A stretch of DNA of 33,347 bases from the NCBI GenBank assembly GCA_963977845.1, contig CAXBPZ010000007.1, positions 1 to 33,347 of the forward strand. Direction: 5' to 3'. This document shows, in pieces, positions 22,935 through 30,909 of this stretch. The notes beneath the pieces are model-generated. The model saw nothing but the letters and a program-made list of their open reading frames with translations. It did no database searches and was not told the DNA's origin. Every line of letters starts with the position of its first letter. The first letter of the stretch is position 1. Source of the DNA: Methylopumilus sp003533095 (GTDB lineage: Bacteria > Pseudomonadota > Gammaproteobacteria > Burkholderiales > Methylophilaceae). The position numbers were made by a program, and so were the translations under genes.

Positions 22935-23549
22935 TTACGCAATAATATCTAAGACGCCTCGGGTAATAAATTCAATTGCCATAGATCCTAAAAGTAACCC
23001 CATCACACGCGTAATAATTTTTGTACCAATGGTACCAATCACCTTAGAAATGTTTTCTGCAAAACTCAATGTGATCCAAATCAGAAGTGAAACCGCTAAA
23101 CATGGTAATAATAGAAAAGTTTGATTAATAAAATTTGGCGCTTGATGCGCTGCAATAATCATATTACTCATAGCGCCCGGACCCGCTAACAGCGGAATGC
23201 TCAAAGGTACAAAAGCGATGAGCTCTTTATCTGATTTTCCATCTTGGCCTGATTCAATAATTTGATGTTTACCTAACATCATTGAGATTGCCATAATCAA
23301 TAAAAGAATCCCGCCGCAAATTTGGAAGCTTGGCATAGTGATGCCAAACATATTGAGAATTTTATCGCCCAAGAAAAGCGAGGTGACGAGAATGATAAAA
23401 ACAGTAATAGCTGTCATTTTTACAACATTTTTTTTATTAATTTTTTTATGTTGACTTGTTAAGCTTAGAAAAAGAGGTAAACATCCAATTGGATCTACAA
23501 TTGCAATCATTGCAATGGTTGTTTTAATAATAAAGGTCCATTCAATCAT
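22935..23549 (-). CDS. MarC family integral membrane protein
   Basis: Inner-membrane protein of 204 residues with about six helices. The MarC signature is clear: IAIVDPIGCLPLFLSLT near residue 17-33, FGITMPSFQICGGILLLIMAISMM in the middle, and PLSIPLLAGPGAMSNMI around residue 118. The family (also called UPF0056) was once linked to multiple antibiotic resistance, a role since disputed. Its substrate is unknown. It sits 10 nt behind the Nramp-related gene and 7 nt before the microprotein, so all appear to be one minus-strand transcription unit starting with the DUF2788 gene. Confidence 0.92.
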   Translation of the reverse strand: MIEWTFIIKTTIAMIAIVDPIGCLPLFLSLTSQHKKINKKNVVKMTAITVFIILVTSLFLGDKILNMFGITMPSFQICGGILLLIMAISMMLGKHQIIESGQDGKSDKELIAFVPLSIPLLAGPGAMSNMIIAAHQAPNFINQTFLLLPCLAVSLLIWITLSFAENISKVIGTIGTKIITRVMGLLLGSMAIEFITRGVLDIIA

Positions 23550-23559
23550 AATGTATGCC

Positions 23560-24828
23560 TCATTTAAAAAATGTCATAAAACCTAATGTTACCGCAGCAA
23601 TCGCCATCACTAAAGTAGCAGCCCAGCCCAAATATTTCACGTGATTTCCGATGATAAATGATCGCATCACTTTAGGACGGGATGCCATATGCATCAATGC
23701 AATCATGAGAGGGACTGCGACAATACCATTTATGACAGCACTCCATAACAATGCTTTAATGGGATCAATACCACTAAAATCTAAAACAACTCCAAGCAAT
23801 GTTGCAATGGCAATCATGGCATAAAAATCTTTAGCGGCATGAAAACTTAAACTTAAGCTCGCTGGTTTTTTAAGTAATTCTGCTACTGCATAGGCTGCAG
23901 AACCGGCTAATACTGGTATGGCTAAGAGCCCCGTTCCTACAATGCCTGCCGCAAATAAAATAAATGTAAATTCTCCTGCGATAGGTCTTAATGCTTCAGC
24001 AGCTTGCGCAGATGTTTGAATATCATGAAGTCCTGCTTTGAATAACGTGGCAGCAGTTGTCAGCATAATAAAAAAAGCAATGAGGTTTGAAAATCCCATG
24101 CCCACAATAGTGTCGATACGAATTCTTTTTAAGTGTGTACCCAAATGTTGAGGATGATGGTTTAAATAAGTGGTGTTATGTTTAACACGCACCTCTTCGA
24201 CTTCTTGACCCGCTTGCCAAAAGAAAAGATATGGACTGATGGTTGTGCCAAACACACCCACAATTAAAAGTACATATTGGCTTGTAAAAATAGTTTCTGG
24301 AAAGACGGTCGCTTTAATTACTGTGTTCCATTCAACATGCGATGCAAAGACAGTTCCCACGTAAGCAAAAAGGGAAAGTGTGAGCCATTTTAGAATGCGC
24401 ACGTAACGTTCGTACGGAATAAAAATTTGTAGTAACAAACAACTCATCCCAAATCCAACGGCATAAAGATGTCTTGGTCCACCGATAACTAATTTAACTG
24501 CATCAGCCATCGCTGCAAGATCGGCTGCAATATTAATGGTGTTAGCCGCAAGCAAAAGAATGACTAGAGGCCAGGTGACATATTGGGGATAAAAACGACG
24601 CATGTTTTCGGCTAATCCTCGTCCTGTGACAAGACCAATACGCGCGCTCACTAACTGAATGCCCACCATCAGAGGATAAGTAAAAAACATGGTCCATAAA
24701 AGTCCAAAACCATATTGCGCACCTGCTTGAGAATAAGTTGCAATACCACTTGGATCATCATCAGCAGCTCCCGTGATGAGACCAGGGCCTAATTTCTTTA
24801 TGAATTTTGGAAATTTAAAATTAAACAT
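23560..24828 (-). CDS. Nramp-related divalent metal transporter with altered metal-site motifs
   Basis: Polytopic membrane protein of 422 residues with about eleven helices. Helix 1 carries GLITGAADDDPSGIATYSQ, where classical Nramp proteins have the metal-binding DPGN. The later discontinuous helix reads GTTISPYLFFWQAGQEVEE (about residues 194-212) where classical Mn/Fe Nramp proteins have a Met-Pro-His motif. The fold assignment is firm from these two segments plus the GTGLLAIPVLAGSAAYA helix. Because the conserved metal-binding Met is absent, the substrate may not be a soft transition metal. Some Met-lacking relatives have been described as Mg2+ transporters (NRMT), so I do not call it MntH. 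It follows the DUF2788 gene by 2 nt and precedes marC by 10 nt. Confidence 0.88.
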   Translation of the reverse strand: MFNFKFPKFIKKLGPGLITGAADDDPSGIATYSQAGAQYGFGLLWTMFFTYPLMVGIQLVSARIGLVTGRGLAENMRRFYPQYVTWPLVILLLAANTINIAADLAAMADAVKLVIGGPRHLYAVGFGMSCLLLQIFIPYERYVRILKWLTLSLFAYVGTVFASHVEWNTVIKATVFPETIFTSQYVLLIVGVFGTTISPYLFFWQAGQEVEEVRVKHNTTYLNHHPQHLGTHLKRIRIDTIVGMGFSNLIAFFIMLTTAATLFKAGLHDIQTSAQAAEALRPIAGEFTFILFAAGIVGTGLLAIPVLAGSAAYAVAELLKKPASLSLSFHAAKDFYAMIAIATLLGVVLDFSGIDPIKALLWSAVINGIVAVPLMIALMHMASRPKVMRSFIIGNHVKYLGWAATLVMAIAAVTLGFMTFFK

Positions 24829-24830
24829 GT

Positions 24831-25046
24831 TTATAGTTTTTGTTTTAATACAAACTCTAGGATGACTTTAGCGATATAACCCACTACACCCATACACAGA
24901 ACAGCTAAAAGCCAAAGCGTGCCCTCTCTGCCGGCTTTGCTTTCTTTAGCAATGCCATACACAATAAAAAACATAAACAATACAAGCCCACCAATCATCC
25001 ATGGCGTGCTCGCTTCAATTAAATCTTCAAGTGCATCAGGCGTCAT
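24831..25046 (-). CDS. DUF2788 domain small membrane protein
   Basis: Protein of 71 residues matching the DUF2788 pattern: a short N-terminal acidic region (MTPDALEDLIEAS), helix one at about residues 15-33 (WMIGGLVLFMFFIVYGIA), the conserved polar turn KESKAGREGT, and helix two at about 44-62 (LWLLAVLCMGVVGYIAKVI). Function is unknown for the family. It is the first gene of the unit leading into the Nramp-related transporter (2-nt gap), which suggests an accessory role in that transport. Upstream, a shared 110-nt region with an FNR-type box separates it from the divergent ccoI. Confidence 0.82.
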   Translation of the reverse strand: MTPDALEDLIEASTPWMIGGLVLFMFFIVYGIAKESKAGREGTLWLLAVLCMGVVGYIAKVILEFVLKQKL

Positions 25047-25069
25047 TAATTTTTTCTTTTTTTATTCAT

Positions 25070-25083
25070 TTGAGATAGATCAA
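25070..25083. promoter_or_regulatory. FNR/ANR-type box upstream of ccoI
   Basis: TTGAGATAGATCAA matches the consensus TTGAT-n4-ATCAA at 9 of 10 positions. Its centre is 25076.5. A class II arrangement would put the transcript start near 25118. The box also lies 24-37 nt from the start of the divergent DUF2788 gene. Confidence 0.6.
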
Positions 25084-25144
25084 TCATAATGGATTTCTAT
25101 CCATAAATTACCAATTGATTGATACGTTAAAAATAAAACAACTC

Positions 25145-25157
25145 TATAATTCAAAAA
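25145..25157 (+). promoter_or_regulatory. Perfect -10 hexamer immediately before the ccoI ATG
   Basis: TATAAT (25145-25150) ends 7 nt before the ATG at 25157, so a transcript from it would be leaderless. A TTGATA lies upstream at 25119-25124 with a 20-nt spacer, too wide for a strong promoter by itself. Confidence 0.35.
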
Positions 25158-27442
25158 TGAGCATCCCGATCAAAGTCATTCCCAAGCAAAACCTTTCACC
25201 AAAAAGCTCTTTGTCTTTAGAGGCTAGTGATTGGAAAGCATTAGACACCATTGATGAATGGTCTCATTTTAGTCAAAACACAGATAAAGATCACACACGA
25301 TGGGAGTCACATATTGTGATTGAAGGCATGCACTGTGCCGCATGTGCTTTTAAAGTAGAAAATGCACTCAAGCCTTTGTCAGGTGTTATTGAAGCCACGG
25401 TTAATGCAACTTCAGGACATGCCAAAATTATTTGGCAATCTAATCTTATTAAACCATCTCAATGGGCAAGCGGTATTTATAAGGCGGGCTATCAAGCCTT
25501 TCCAGCCAGCGATTTATTGCATCAGGATGAGCGTAAAAAAAATCAACGACAAGCGTTGTGGCGACTTTTAGTGGCTGGATTTTGCATGATGCAAGTCATG
25601 ATGTTTTCGGTGCCAACTTATATGGCTATTCCTGGCGAAATGACAAGCAATATGAAGGGCCTCATGGAATGGGCAAGTTGGGTGATTACATTGCCCGTGA
25701 TTTTATTTTCATGTGGACCTTTTTTCAAAAGCGCACTTAATGATTTAAGAACAAAACAAATCAGTATGGATATGCCAGTTTCACTCGGCATTTTGATTAT
25801 GTTTATCGTAAGTACCGCAGCAACTTTTGATCCTTATGGCTTACTTGGAAAAGAAGTTTATTTTGACTCCCTGACCATGTTTGTATTTTTTCTTTTAACG
25901 GGGCGTTGGATCGAATTAAAAATGCGTGACAAAACAGCAGGCGCTCTAGATGTATTAATGAGGCGAATGCCTCGTATGGTCAATCGAGTTAATCCTGATG
26001 GATCCATTGAGAAGATACCTGTTACTCTTCTTCAAATTGGAGATACAGTTGAAGTAAAGGCCGGAGAAGCATTTCCTGCTGATGGGGAAATTATTTTAGG
26101 CTCAACAAATGCAGATGAAGCTCTGTTGACAGGGGAATCAGCTGCTGTGAGAAAATCAATACATGCACAAGTAATTGCGGGTAGTTTTAATTTAACTAAT
26201 CCTGTTCATATGCGAGTCGAACTTGTCGGGCAAGAAACGCGCTATGCCAAAATTGTGCATTTGATGGAAAAAGCATCCACGGATAAACCACGCCTAGCTT
26301 TGATGGCAGATCGTATTGCTAAACATTTTTTATGGATTGTGATTTTATTAGCCTTGAGCGTCGGCATTTATTTTTGGCAGTTTGATCATGCCAAAGCTAT
26401 TGTTGCAGCAGTTGCTGTATTAATTGTGACTTGCCCATGTGCGCTTTCTCTTGCAACACCTGCTGCAATGTTGAGTATGTCAGGCTTTTTAGCAAGACAA
26501 GGTATCTTGGTGCAAAAAATGCAAGCACTTGAAGCTTTAACGCAAATTAATACAGTGGTATTCGATAAGACAGGCACATTAACCAATGATCAAATTTTTA
26601 TTGAAAAAATATTTACCAATAAAAAAATCACTCAGAAAGAAGCTTTAGTTATTGCAGCATCAATATCAACCTCTTCACTTCACCCTGTATCCAAAGCTTT
26701 TATAAATGCCAGTGATACCGACCTTTCTTTGAAAATTGAAAAGTTAGAAGAAGTTAGCGGTGGTGGGTTATTAGCCAAAACATCTTTAGGGGTTTTTAAA
26801 TTAGGGTCTCTCACTTTTTGTGGTTTAAATGGCAATGAATTTGATCATTTAAAAGAAGAACAATTACAAGTCCATTTAATGCAAGACGATTATTGGATTG
26901 CAAGTTTTATGATGACTGAGTCAATCAAAGAAGATGCATTTCAATCAATTGCAGCATTAAAGGGCCAGCATTTAAATATTGAAATTTTATCTGGTGATAA
27001 ATTGTCGTCCGTCAAAAGAGTAGCTGATCAATTAACTATACAAAATATTAAAGGCCAGTGTTCACCCGAAGATAAATTAAGACATATTCAATGGCTTCAA
27101 TCACAACAATCAAAAGTACTTATGGTGGGAGATGGTTTAAATGATGGGCCTGTATTGGCTTTTGCACATGCCTCCATTGCACTCGGTCAAGGTGCGCCAC
27201 TATCTCAAGCGCAATCAGATTTTATTATTTTAAAAGGAGAGCTTCGTCTTATTCCCAAGCTAATAGAAGAAGCCAAGCGTACGATGAAAATTATTAAGCA
27301 AAATTTATTATGGGCAGCTTTATATAACCTTATTTGTATTCCTTTGGCTGTAATGGGATTTTTGCCTGCATGGCTTGCAGGGTTAGGTATGGCATTGAGT
27401 TCACTTTTTGTGATTTTGAATGCTGCGCGATTAGCCTTTTAA
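25157..27442 (+). CDS. ccoI: Copper-translocating P-type ATPase of cbb3 oxidase assembly (CcoI/FixI)
   Basis: P1B-type ATPase that delivers copper for the CuB centre of CcoN. One N-terminal heavy-metal domain has the CxxC copper site GMHCAACAFKVENAL (Cys60 and Cys63). Other landmarks are the LTGES actuator motif, CPC in VTCPCALSLATPAAM, the phosphorylated Asp in FDKTGTLTND, SLHPVSKA, and GDGLNDGPVLA. I start at the ATG at 25157 (761 residues). The frame is open back to a TTG at 25115, which would add 14 residues but also lacks a ribosome site. The Cys-rich segment that precedes the metal domain in many FixI proteins is not present. First gene of the cbb3 locus. Confidence 0.94.
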   Translation: MSIPIKVIPKQNLSPKSSLSLEASDWKALDTIDEWSHFSQNTDKDHTRWESHIVIEGMHCAACAFKVENALKPLSGVIEATVNATSGHAKIIWQSNLIKPSQWASGIYKAGYQAFPASDLLHQDERKKNQRQALWRLLVAGFCMMQVMMFSVPTYMAIPGEMTSNMKGLMEWASWVITLPVILFSCGPFFKSALNDLRTKQISMDMPVSLGILIMFIVSTAATFDPYGLLGKEVYFDSLTMFVFFLLTGRWIELKMRDKTAGALDVLMRRMPRMVNRVNPDGSIEKIPVTLLQIGDTVEVKAGEAFPADGEIILGSTNADEALLTGESAAVRKSIHAQVIAGSFNLTNPVHMRVELVGQETRYAKIVHLMEKASTDKPRLALMADRIAKHFLWIVILLALSVGIYFWQFDHAKAIVAAVAVLIVTCPCALSLATPAAMLSMSGFLARQGILVQKMQALEALTQINTVVFDKTGTLTNDQIFIEKIFTNKKITQKEALVIAASISTSSLHPVSKAFINASDTDLSLKIEKLEEVSGGGLLAKTSLGVFKLGSLTFCGLNGNEFDHLKEEQLQVHLMQDDYWIASFMMTESIKEDAFQSIAALKGQHLNIEILSGDKLSSVKRVADQLTIQNIKGQCSPEDKLRHIQWLQSQQSKVLMVGDGLNDGPVLAFAHASIALGQGAPLSQAQSDFIILKGELRLIPKLIEEAKRTMKIIKQNLLWAALYNLICIPLAVMGFLPAWLAGLGMALSSLFVILNAARLAF

Positions 27443-27473
27443 CTTGAGTAAAAAGACTTATACTTAAAATTAT

Positions 27474-27611
27474 ATGGATATTCTTTATTTATTGGTGCCA
27501 TTCTCCGTTATTTTAGTACTTGTCATTCTTGTAGGTCTTTGGTGGGCAGTTCACAGTGGACAGTTCGAAGATACCGAAAAAGAAGGCGAGCGTATTTTGC
27601 ACGACGATTGA
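27474..27611 (+). CDS. ccoS: cbb3 oxidase maturation protein CcoS
   Basis: Tiny membrane protein of 45 residues. It begins MDILYLLVPFSVILVLVILV, then GLWWAVHSGQFEDTEKEGER, ending ILHDD. The single helix followed by the WAVxSGQFxDxExxGxRIL block is diagnostic of CcoS, which is needed for incorporation of heme and copper into CcoN. It sits 31 nt after ccoI. The FNR-type box for the next operon overlaps its stop codon. Confidence 0.92.
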   Translation: MDILYLLVPFSVILVLVILVGLWWAVHSGQFEDTEKEGERILHDD

Positions 27612-27621
27612 TCTAAGTCAA
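27608..27621. promoter_or_regulatory. FNR/ANR-type box upstream of ccoN
   Basis: TTGATCTAAGTCAA matches TTGAT-n4-ATCAA at 9 of 10 positions. Centre 27614.5, which is 96 nt before the ccoN ATG; a class II start would fall near 27656. Such boxes classically drive cbb3 oxidase operons under low oxygen. Confidence 0.65.
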
Positions 27622-27628
27622 ATCCCCA

Positions 27629-27646
27629 TTCTCAAAAGTTTGAGAA
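27629..27646. promoter_or_regulatory. Palindrome between the FNR box and ccoN, possible second operator
   Basis: TTCTCAAA-AG-TTTGAGAA: 8-bp perfect arms around two bases. It overlaps a second palindrome, AAGTTT-GAG-AAACTT (27636-27650). It lies where an FNR-dependent promoter's -35 to -10 region would be. Confidence 0.4.
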
Positions 27647-27709
27647 ACTTCATGTGCTACTAGGCACAAAATCAGTTTTTTTAAGTAAGTATTCGTTTTA
27701 GGGGAAGAT

Positions 27710-29143
27710 ATGAACGCGAAAGCAAATTTATCCACAATTTATGATGATGGCGTCATAAGACAATTTTCAATCATGGCGGTGGTTTGGGGTGTTGTGGGCA
27801 TGCTCGTAGGTGTAGTTATTGCAGCACAACTTGTATGGCCAGAACTAAATCTAGGGCTTCCTTGGACCTCATTTGGTCGTCTTCGTCCTCTTCATACGAA
27901 TGCTGTGATTTTTGCTTTTGGAGGATCGGCGCTTTTTGCTTCTTCTTATTATGTTGTTCAAAGAACCTGTCAAACGCGATTATTTGCTGGCAAATTAGCT
28001 TCATTTACTTTTTGGGGTTGGCAAGCTGTTATTTTGGCAGCAGCTATTTCTCTTCCTTTAGGTTTTACTCAAGCAAAAGAATATGCAGAGCTTGAGTGGC
28101 CAATTGATATTTTGATCGCAATCGTTTGGGTGTCTTACGCTATTGTATTTTTTGGGACGATCGCACAACGAAAAATTAAACATATTTATGTCGCTAATTG
28201 GTTTTATGGGGCATTTATTATTACCGTGGCATTACTTCATATTGTAAATAGTGCTGCGATTCCTGCAGGATTTATGAAATCCTACTCAGCTTATGCAGGT
28301 GTTCAAGATGCAATGGTGCAATGGTGGTATGGACATAATGCAGTAGGTTTTTTCTTAACAGCTGGTTTTTTAGGCATGATGTATTACTTTGTGCCTAAGC
28401 AAGCTGAGCGTCCTGTGTATTCTTATAGCCTATCGATTGTGCATTTCTGGGCACTTATTTTTACTTATATGTGGGCAGGACCGCATCATCTTCATTACAC
28501 TGCACTGCCTGACTGGGTGTCTTCATTAGGTATGGTGTTCTCCCTCATTTTGTTTGCACCAAGTTGGGGTGGCATGATCAACGGCATCATGACGCTTTCA
28601 GGTGCTTGGCATAAATTACGTACTGATCCCATCTTAAGATTTTTAATTGTGTCTTTATCTTTCTACGGCATGAGTACTTTTGAGGGCCCTATGATGTCAA
28701 TTAAGACAGTGAATGCTTTATCTCACTATACCGATTGGACTGTGGGTCATGTGCATTCAGGCGCACTCGGTTGGGTAGGCTTAGTATCTATGGGTACACT
28801 TTATTTCTTGGTACCTCGATTATTTGGTCAAAAACAAATGTATAGCATGAAAGCAATTGAGCTTCATTTTTGGATGGCAACTGTAGGTATCGTGCTTTAC
28901 ATTACTGCGCTTTGGATTTCAGGAGTGATGGAAGGCTTGATGTGGAGAGCTATTAATCCAGATGGCACGTTGGCTTACACATTTATTGAGTCAGTCAAAG
29001 CAAAACACCCTTACTACATCATTCGTTTATTAGGCGGTCTTCTATACCTAAGCGGTATGTTGGTGATGTTATGGAACGTCATTAAGACAGCGAGAAACGG
29101 CAAGGCAGTTAATATTTTAGTTCCTGCTGTAAAAGCACATTAA
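27710..29143 (+). CDS. ccoN: cbb3-type cytochrome c oxidase subunit I
   Basis: Catalytic heme-copper subunit: reduces O2 at a heme b3-CuB site and pumps protons. 477 residues with about twelve helices. Histidine ligands are visible in FGRLRPLHTNAVIFAFG (low-spin heme, His62), WWYGHNAVGFFLTAGFLGM (CuB), WAGPHHLHYTALPDW (CuB His pair), and DWTVGHVHSGALGWVG (heme b3 and low-spin heme). An excellent ribosome site (AGGGGA) precedes the ATG. First gene of ccoNOQP, with an FNR-type box and a palindrome upstream. Confidence 0.98.
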   Translation: MNAKANLSTIYDDGVIRQFSIMAVVWGVVGMLVGVVIAAQLVWPELNLGLPWTSFGRLRPLHTNAVIFAFGGSALFASSYYVVQRTCQTRLFAGKLASFTFWGWQAVILAAAISLPLGFTQAKEYAELEWPIDILIAIVWVSYAIVFFGTIAQRKIKHIYVANWFYGAFIITVALLHIVNSAAIPAGFMKSYSAYAGVQDAMVQWWYGHNAVGFFLTAGFLGMMYYFVPKQAERPVYSYSLSIVHFWALIFTYMWAGPHHLHYTALPDWVSSLGMVFSLILFAPSWGGMINGIMTLSGAWHKLRTDPILRFLIVSLSFYGMSTFEGPMMSIKTVNALSHYTDWTVGHVHSGALGWVGLVSMGTLYFLVPRLFGQKQMYSMKAIELHFWMATVGIVLYITALWISGVMEGLMWRAINPDGTLAYTFIESVKAKHPYYIIRLLGGLLYLSGMLVMLWNVIKTARNGKAVNILVPAVKAH

Positions 29144-29153
29144 GGAAAAAAAC

Positions 29154-29795
29154 ATGGCAAAAGAAAATAAAAAATTAGATAAAGAAAATTCAGGATTTAG
29201 TCACGAGACAATTGAAACAAATAGTTTTCTCATGATTATTTTAATTTTGGTTACCGTAGCATTCGGTGGCATTGTGGAAATCATTCCACTCTTTTATCAA
29301 AAATCAACGACTGAACCCATTAAAGGTTTACAACCTTATACAGCTGTGCAGCTTATGGGCCGTGATGTATACATTCGCGAAGGTTGTTATAACTGTCATT
29401 CACAAATGATCCGTCCATTTCGTGCTGAAACACTTCGTTACGGACATTATTCAGTAGCAGGCGAATCTGTATACGATCATCCATTCCAATGGGGAAGTAA
29501 ACGCACAGGCCCTGATTTAGCTCGTGTAGGTGGGCGTTATAGTGACGAATGGCATCGTGTCCATTTAAATAATCCAAGAGACGTGGTGCCTGAGTCCATC
29601 ATGCCAGCTTATCCTTGGCTTGAGAAAACAGAAGTGGATGCAACAGTTGTAGCACAAAGAATGAAAGCATTAAGAGTTGTAGGTGTACCTTACAGTGATG
29701 ATGATATTAAGGGGGCTCCTGATGCGGTCAAAGGTAAAACAGAACTTGATGCATTAATCAGTTATTTGCAAGTGCTCGGCATAAATCTTAAATAA
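29154..29795 (+). CDS. ccoO: cbb3-type cytochrome c oxidase subunit II (monoheme cytochrome c)
   Basis: Membrane-anchored monoheme cytochrome c that passes electrons to CcoN. 213 residues. One helix at about residues 25-45 is followed by the periplasmic domain with the heme motif GCYNCHSQMIRPF (Cys78, Cys81, His82). The distal Met ligand is probably in PESIMPAYPWL. The segments GRDVYIREGC and GPDLARVGGRYSDEWH are family hallmarks. The ribosome site is AAGGA. It lies 10 nt after ccoN. Confidence 0.98.
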   Translation: MAKENKKLDKENSGFSHETIETNSFLMIILILVTVAFGGIVEIIPLFYQKSTTEPIKGLQPYTAVQLMGRDVYIREGCYNCHSQMIRPFRAETLRYGHYSVAGESVYDHPFQWGSKRTGPDLARVGGRYSDEWHRVHLNNPRDVVPESIMPAYPWLEKTEVDATVVAQRMKALRVVGVPYSDDDIKGAPDAVKGKTELDALISYLQVLGINLK

Positions 29796-29803
29796 GGATA
29801 TTC

Positions 29804-29992
29804 ATGGATATTAACGACTTAAGATCAATTGCGACAGTAGGAAGTTTTATTGTATTTGTATCTATTCTTATTTGGACTTGGAATAAAAGAAATAGCCGAA
29901 GTTTTAAAGAGGCTGCAAATTTGCCGTTTGTTGAAGATGCAAAACCTGTGAGACAGAAAAAAATAATTGCTAAAAAAGGTAAAAGAAAATGA
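29804..29992 (+). CDS. ccoQ: cbb3-type oxidase subunit CcoQ
   Basis: Single-helix accessory subunit of 62 residues that stabilises the cbb3 complex. The helix lies at about residues 10-27 (ATVGSFIVFVSILIWTWN). Then comes a basic tail with the family-typical NSRSFKEAANLPFVED and a Lys/Arg-rich end. An AAGGA site precedes the ATG. The stop overlaps the ccoP start as ATGA. Confidence 0.92.
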   Translation: MDINDLRSIATVGSFIVFVSILIWTWNKRNSRSFKEAANLPFVEDAKPVRQKKIIAKKGKRK

Positions 29993-30891
29993 ATGATTTT
30001 ATAAATGATTTTTGGCCAATACTTATTAACGTAATATCACTCGGCGGGATTTTAGGTTGCGCATTACTTTTGTGGAGAACAAGTAAAACTAAAGTCACCA
30101 AGAGTAAAGATGGTACGAGTGGACATGTCTGGGATGAAGATCTCAAAGAAATGAATAATCCCTTGCCTTTATGGTGGGTACGATTATTTGCAATTACAAT
30201 CGTATTTGGCTTAGTTTATTTGTCTTTGTATCCAGGACTTGGTCGCTATGATGGTCAGCTTGGCTGGACTAAAAATAAACAATATGACAAAGAGATAGCG
30301 GAAGCTAATAAAGCGCTTGAACCTATATATGCAAAATATGCCGCAATGTCGATTGAGGATTTATCAAAAAATGAGGACGCCAAAGGTATTGGTCAGCGTT
30401 TGTTTTTAAATAACTGCGCACAGTGTCATGGTTCAGATGCGAGAGGTACAAGAGGATTTCCAAACCTAACGGATCAAGATTGGCTTTATGGCGGATCACC
30501 AGAAAAAATTAAAGAAACGATTAATAATGGCCGTATGGGTGTCATGCCTCCAATGGCTGCTGCTGTTGGCAATGAAGAAGAAATCAAAAATGTTGCAAAT
30601 TATGTTTTAAGTTTATCTAATAGCCAACATGATGCAAAACGTGCTGAATTAGGGAAAACAAAATTCACAACAATTTGTGCTGCGTGTCATGGTGCAGATG
30701 GTAAGGGTAATCAACTCGTAGGCGCACCGAATTTAACTGACAATATTTGGTTACATGGAGCAGGCGAAGCTAATATTATTAAACGTATTCACGAAGGCAA
30801 AACAAATCAAATGCCATCATGGCAAGCTAAATTTACACCAGAACAAATTCATGTTCTTACAAGTTATGTTTGGGGTATGTCAAATCATTAA
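29989..30891 (+). CDS. ccoP: cbb3-type cytochrome c oxidase subunit III (diheme cytochrome c)
   Basis: Diheme entry point for electrons from soluble cytochrome c. 300 residues: two N-terminal helices (about 10-30 and 60-82) joined by a cytoplasmic loop containing the conserved HVWDEDLKEMNNPLPLWW segment, then two cytochrome c domains. The heme motifs are CAQCH (143-147) and CAACH (230-234). Distal Met candidates lie in GVMPPM and NQMPSW. The start overlaps ccoQ by four bases. Confidence 0.97.
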   Translation: MNDFINDFWPILINVISLGGILGCALLLWRTSKTKVTKSKDGTSGHVWDEDLKEMNNPLPLWWVRLFAITIVFGLVYLSLYPGLGRYDGQLGWTKNKQYDKEIAEANKALEPIYAKYAAMSIEDLSKNEDAKGIGQRLFLNNCAQCHGSDARGTRGFPNLTDQDWLYGGSPEKIKETINNGRMGVMPPMAAAVGNEEEIKNVANYVLSLSNSQHDAKRAELGKTKFTTICAACHGADGKGNQLVGAPNLTDNIWLHGAGEANIIKRIHEGKTNQMPSWQAKFTPEQIHVLTSYVWGMSNH

Positions 30892-30909
30892 TTTTTTAAT
30901 AGCATTCTA

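Noticed and set aside
27784..28095. 103-codon plus-strand frame inside ccoN
   Set aside because: Out-of-frame shadow of a strongly conserved gene; its Cys/Ser/Phe-rich product resembles no protein family.
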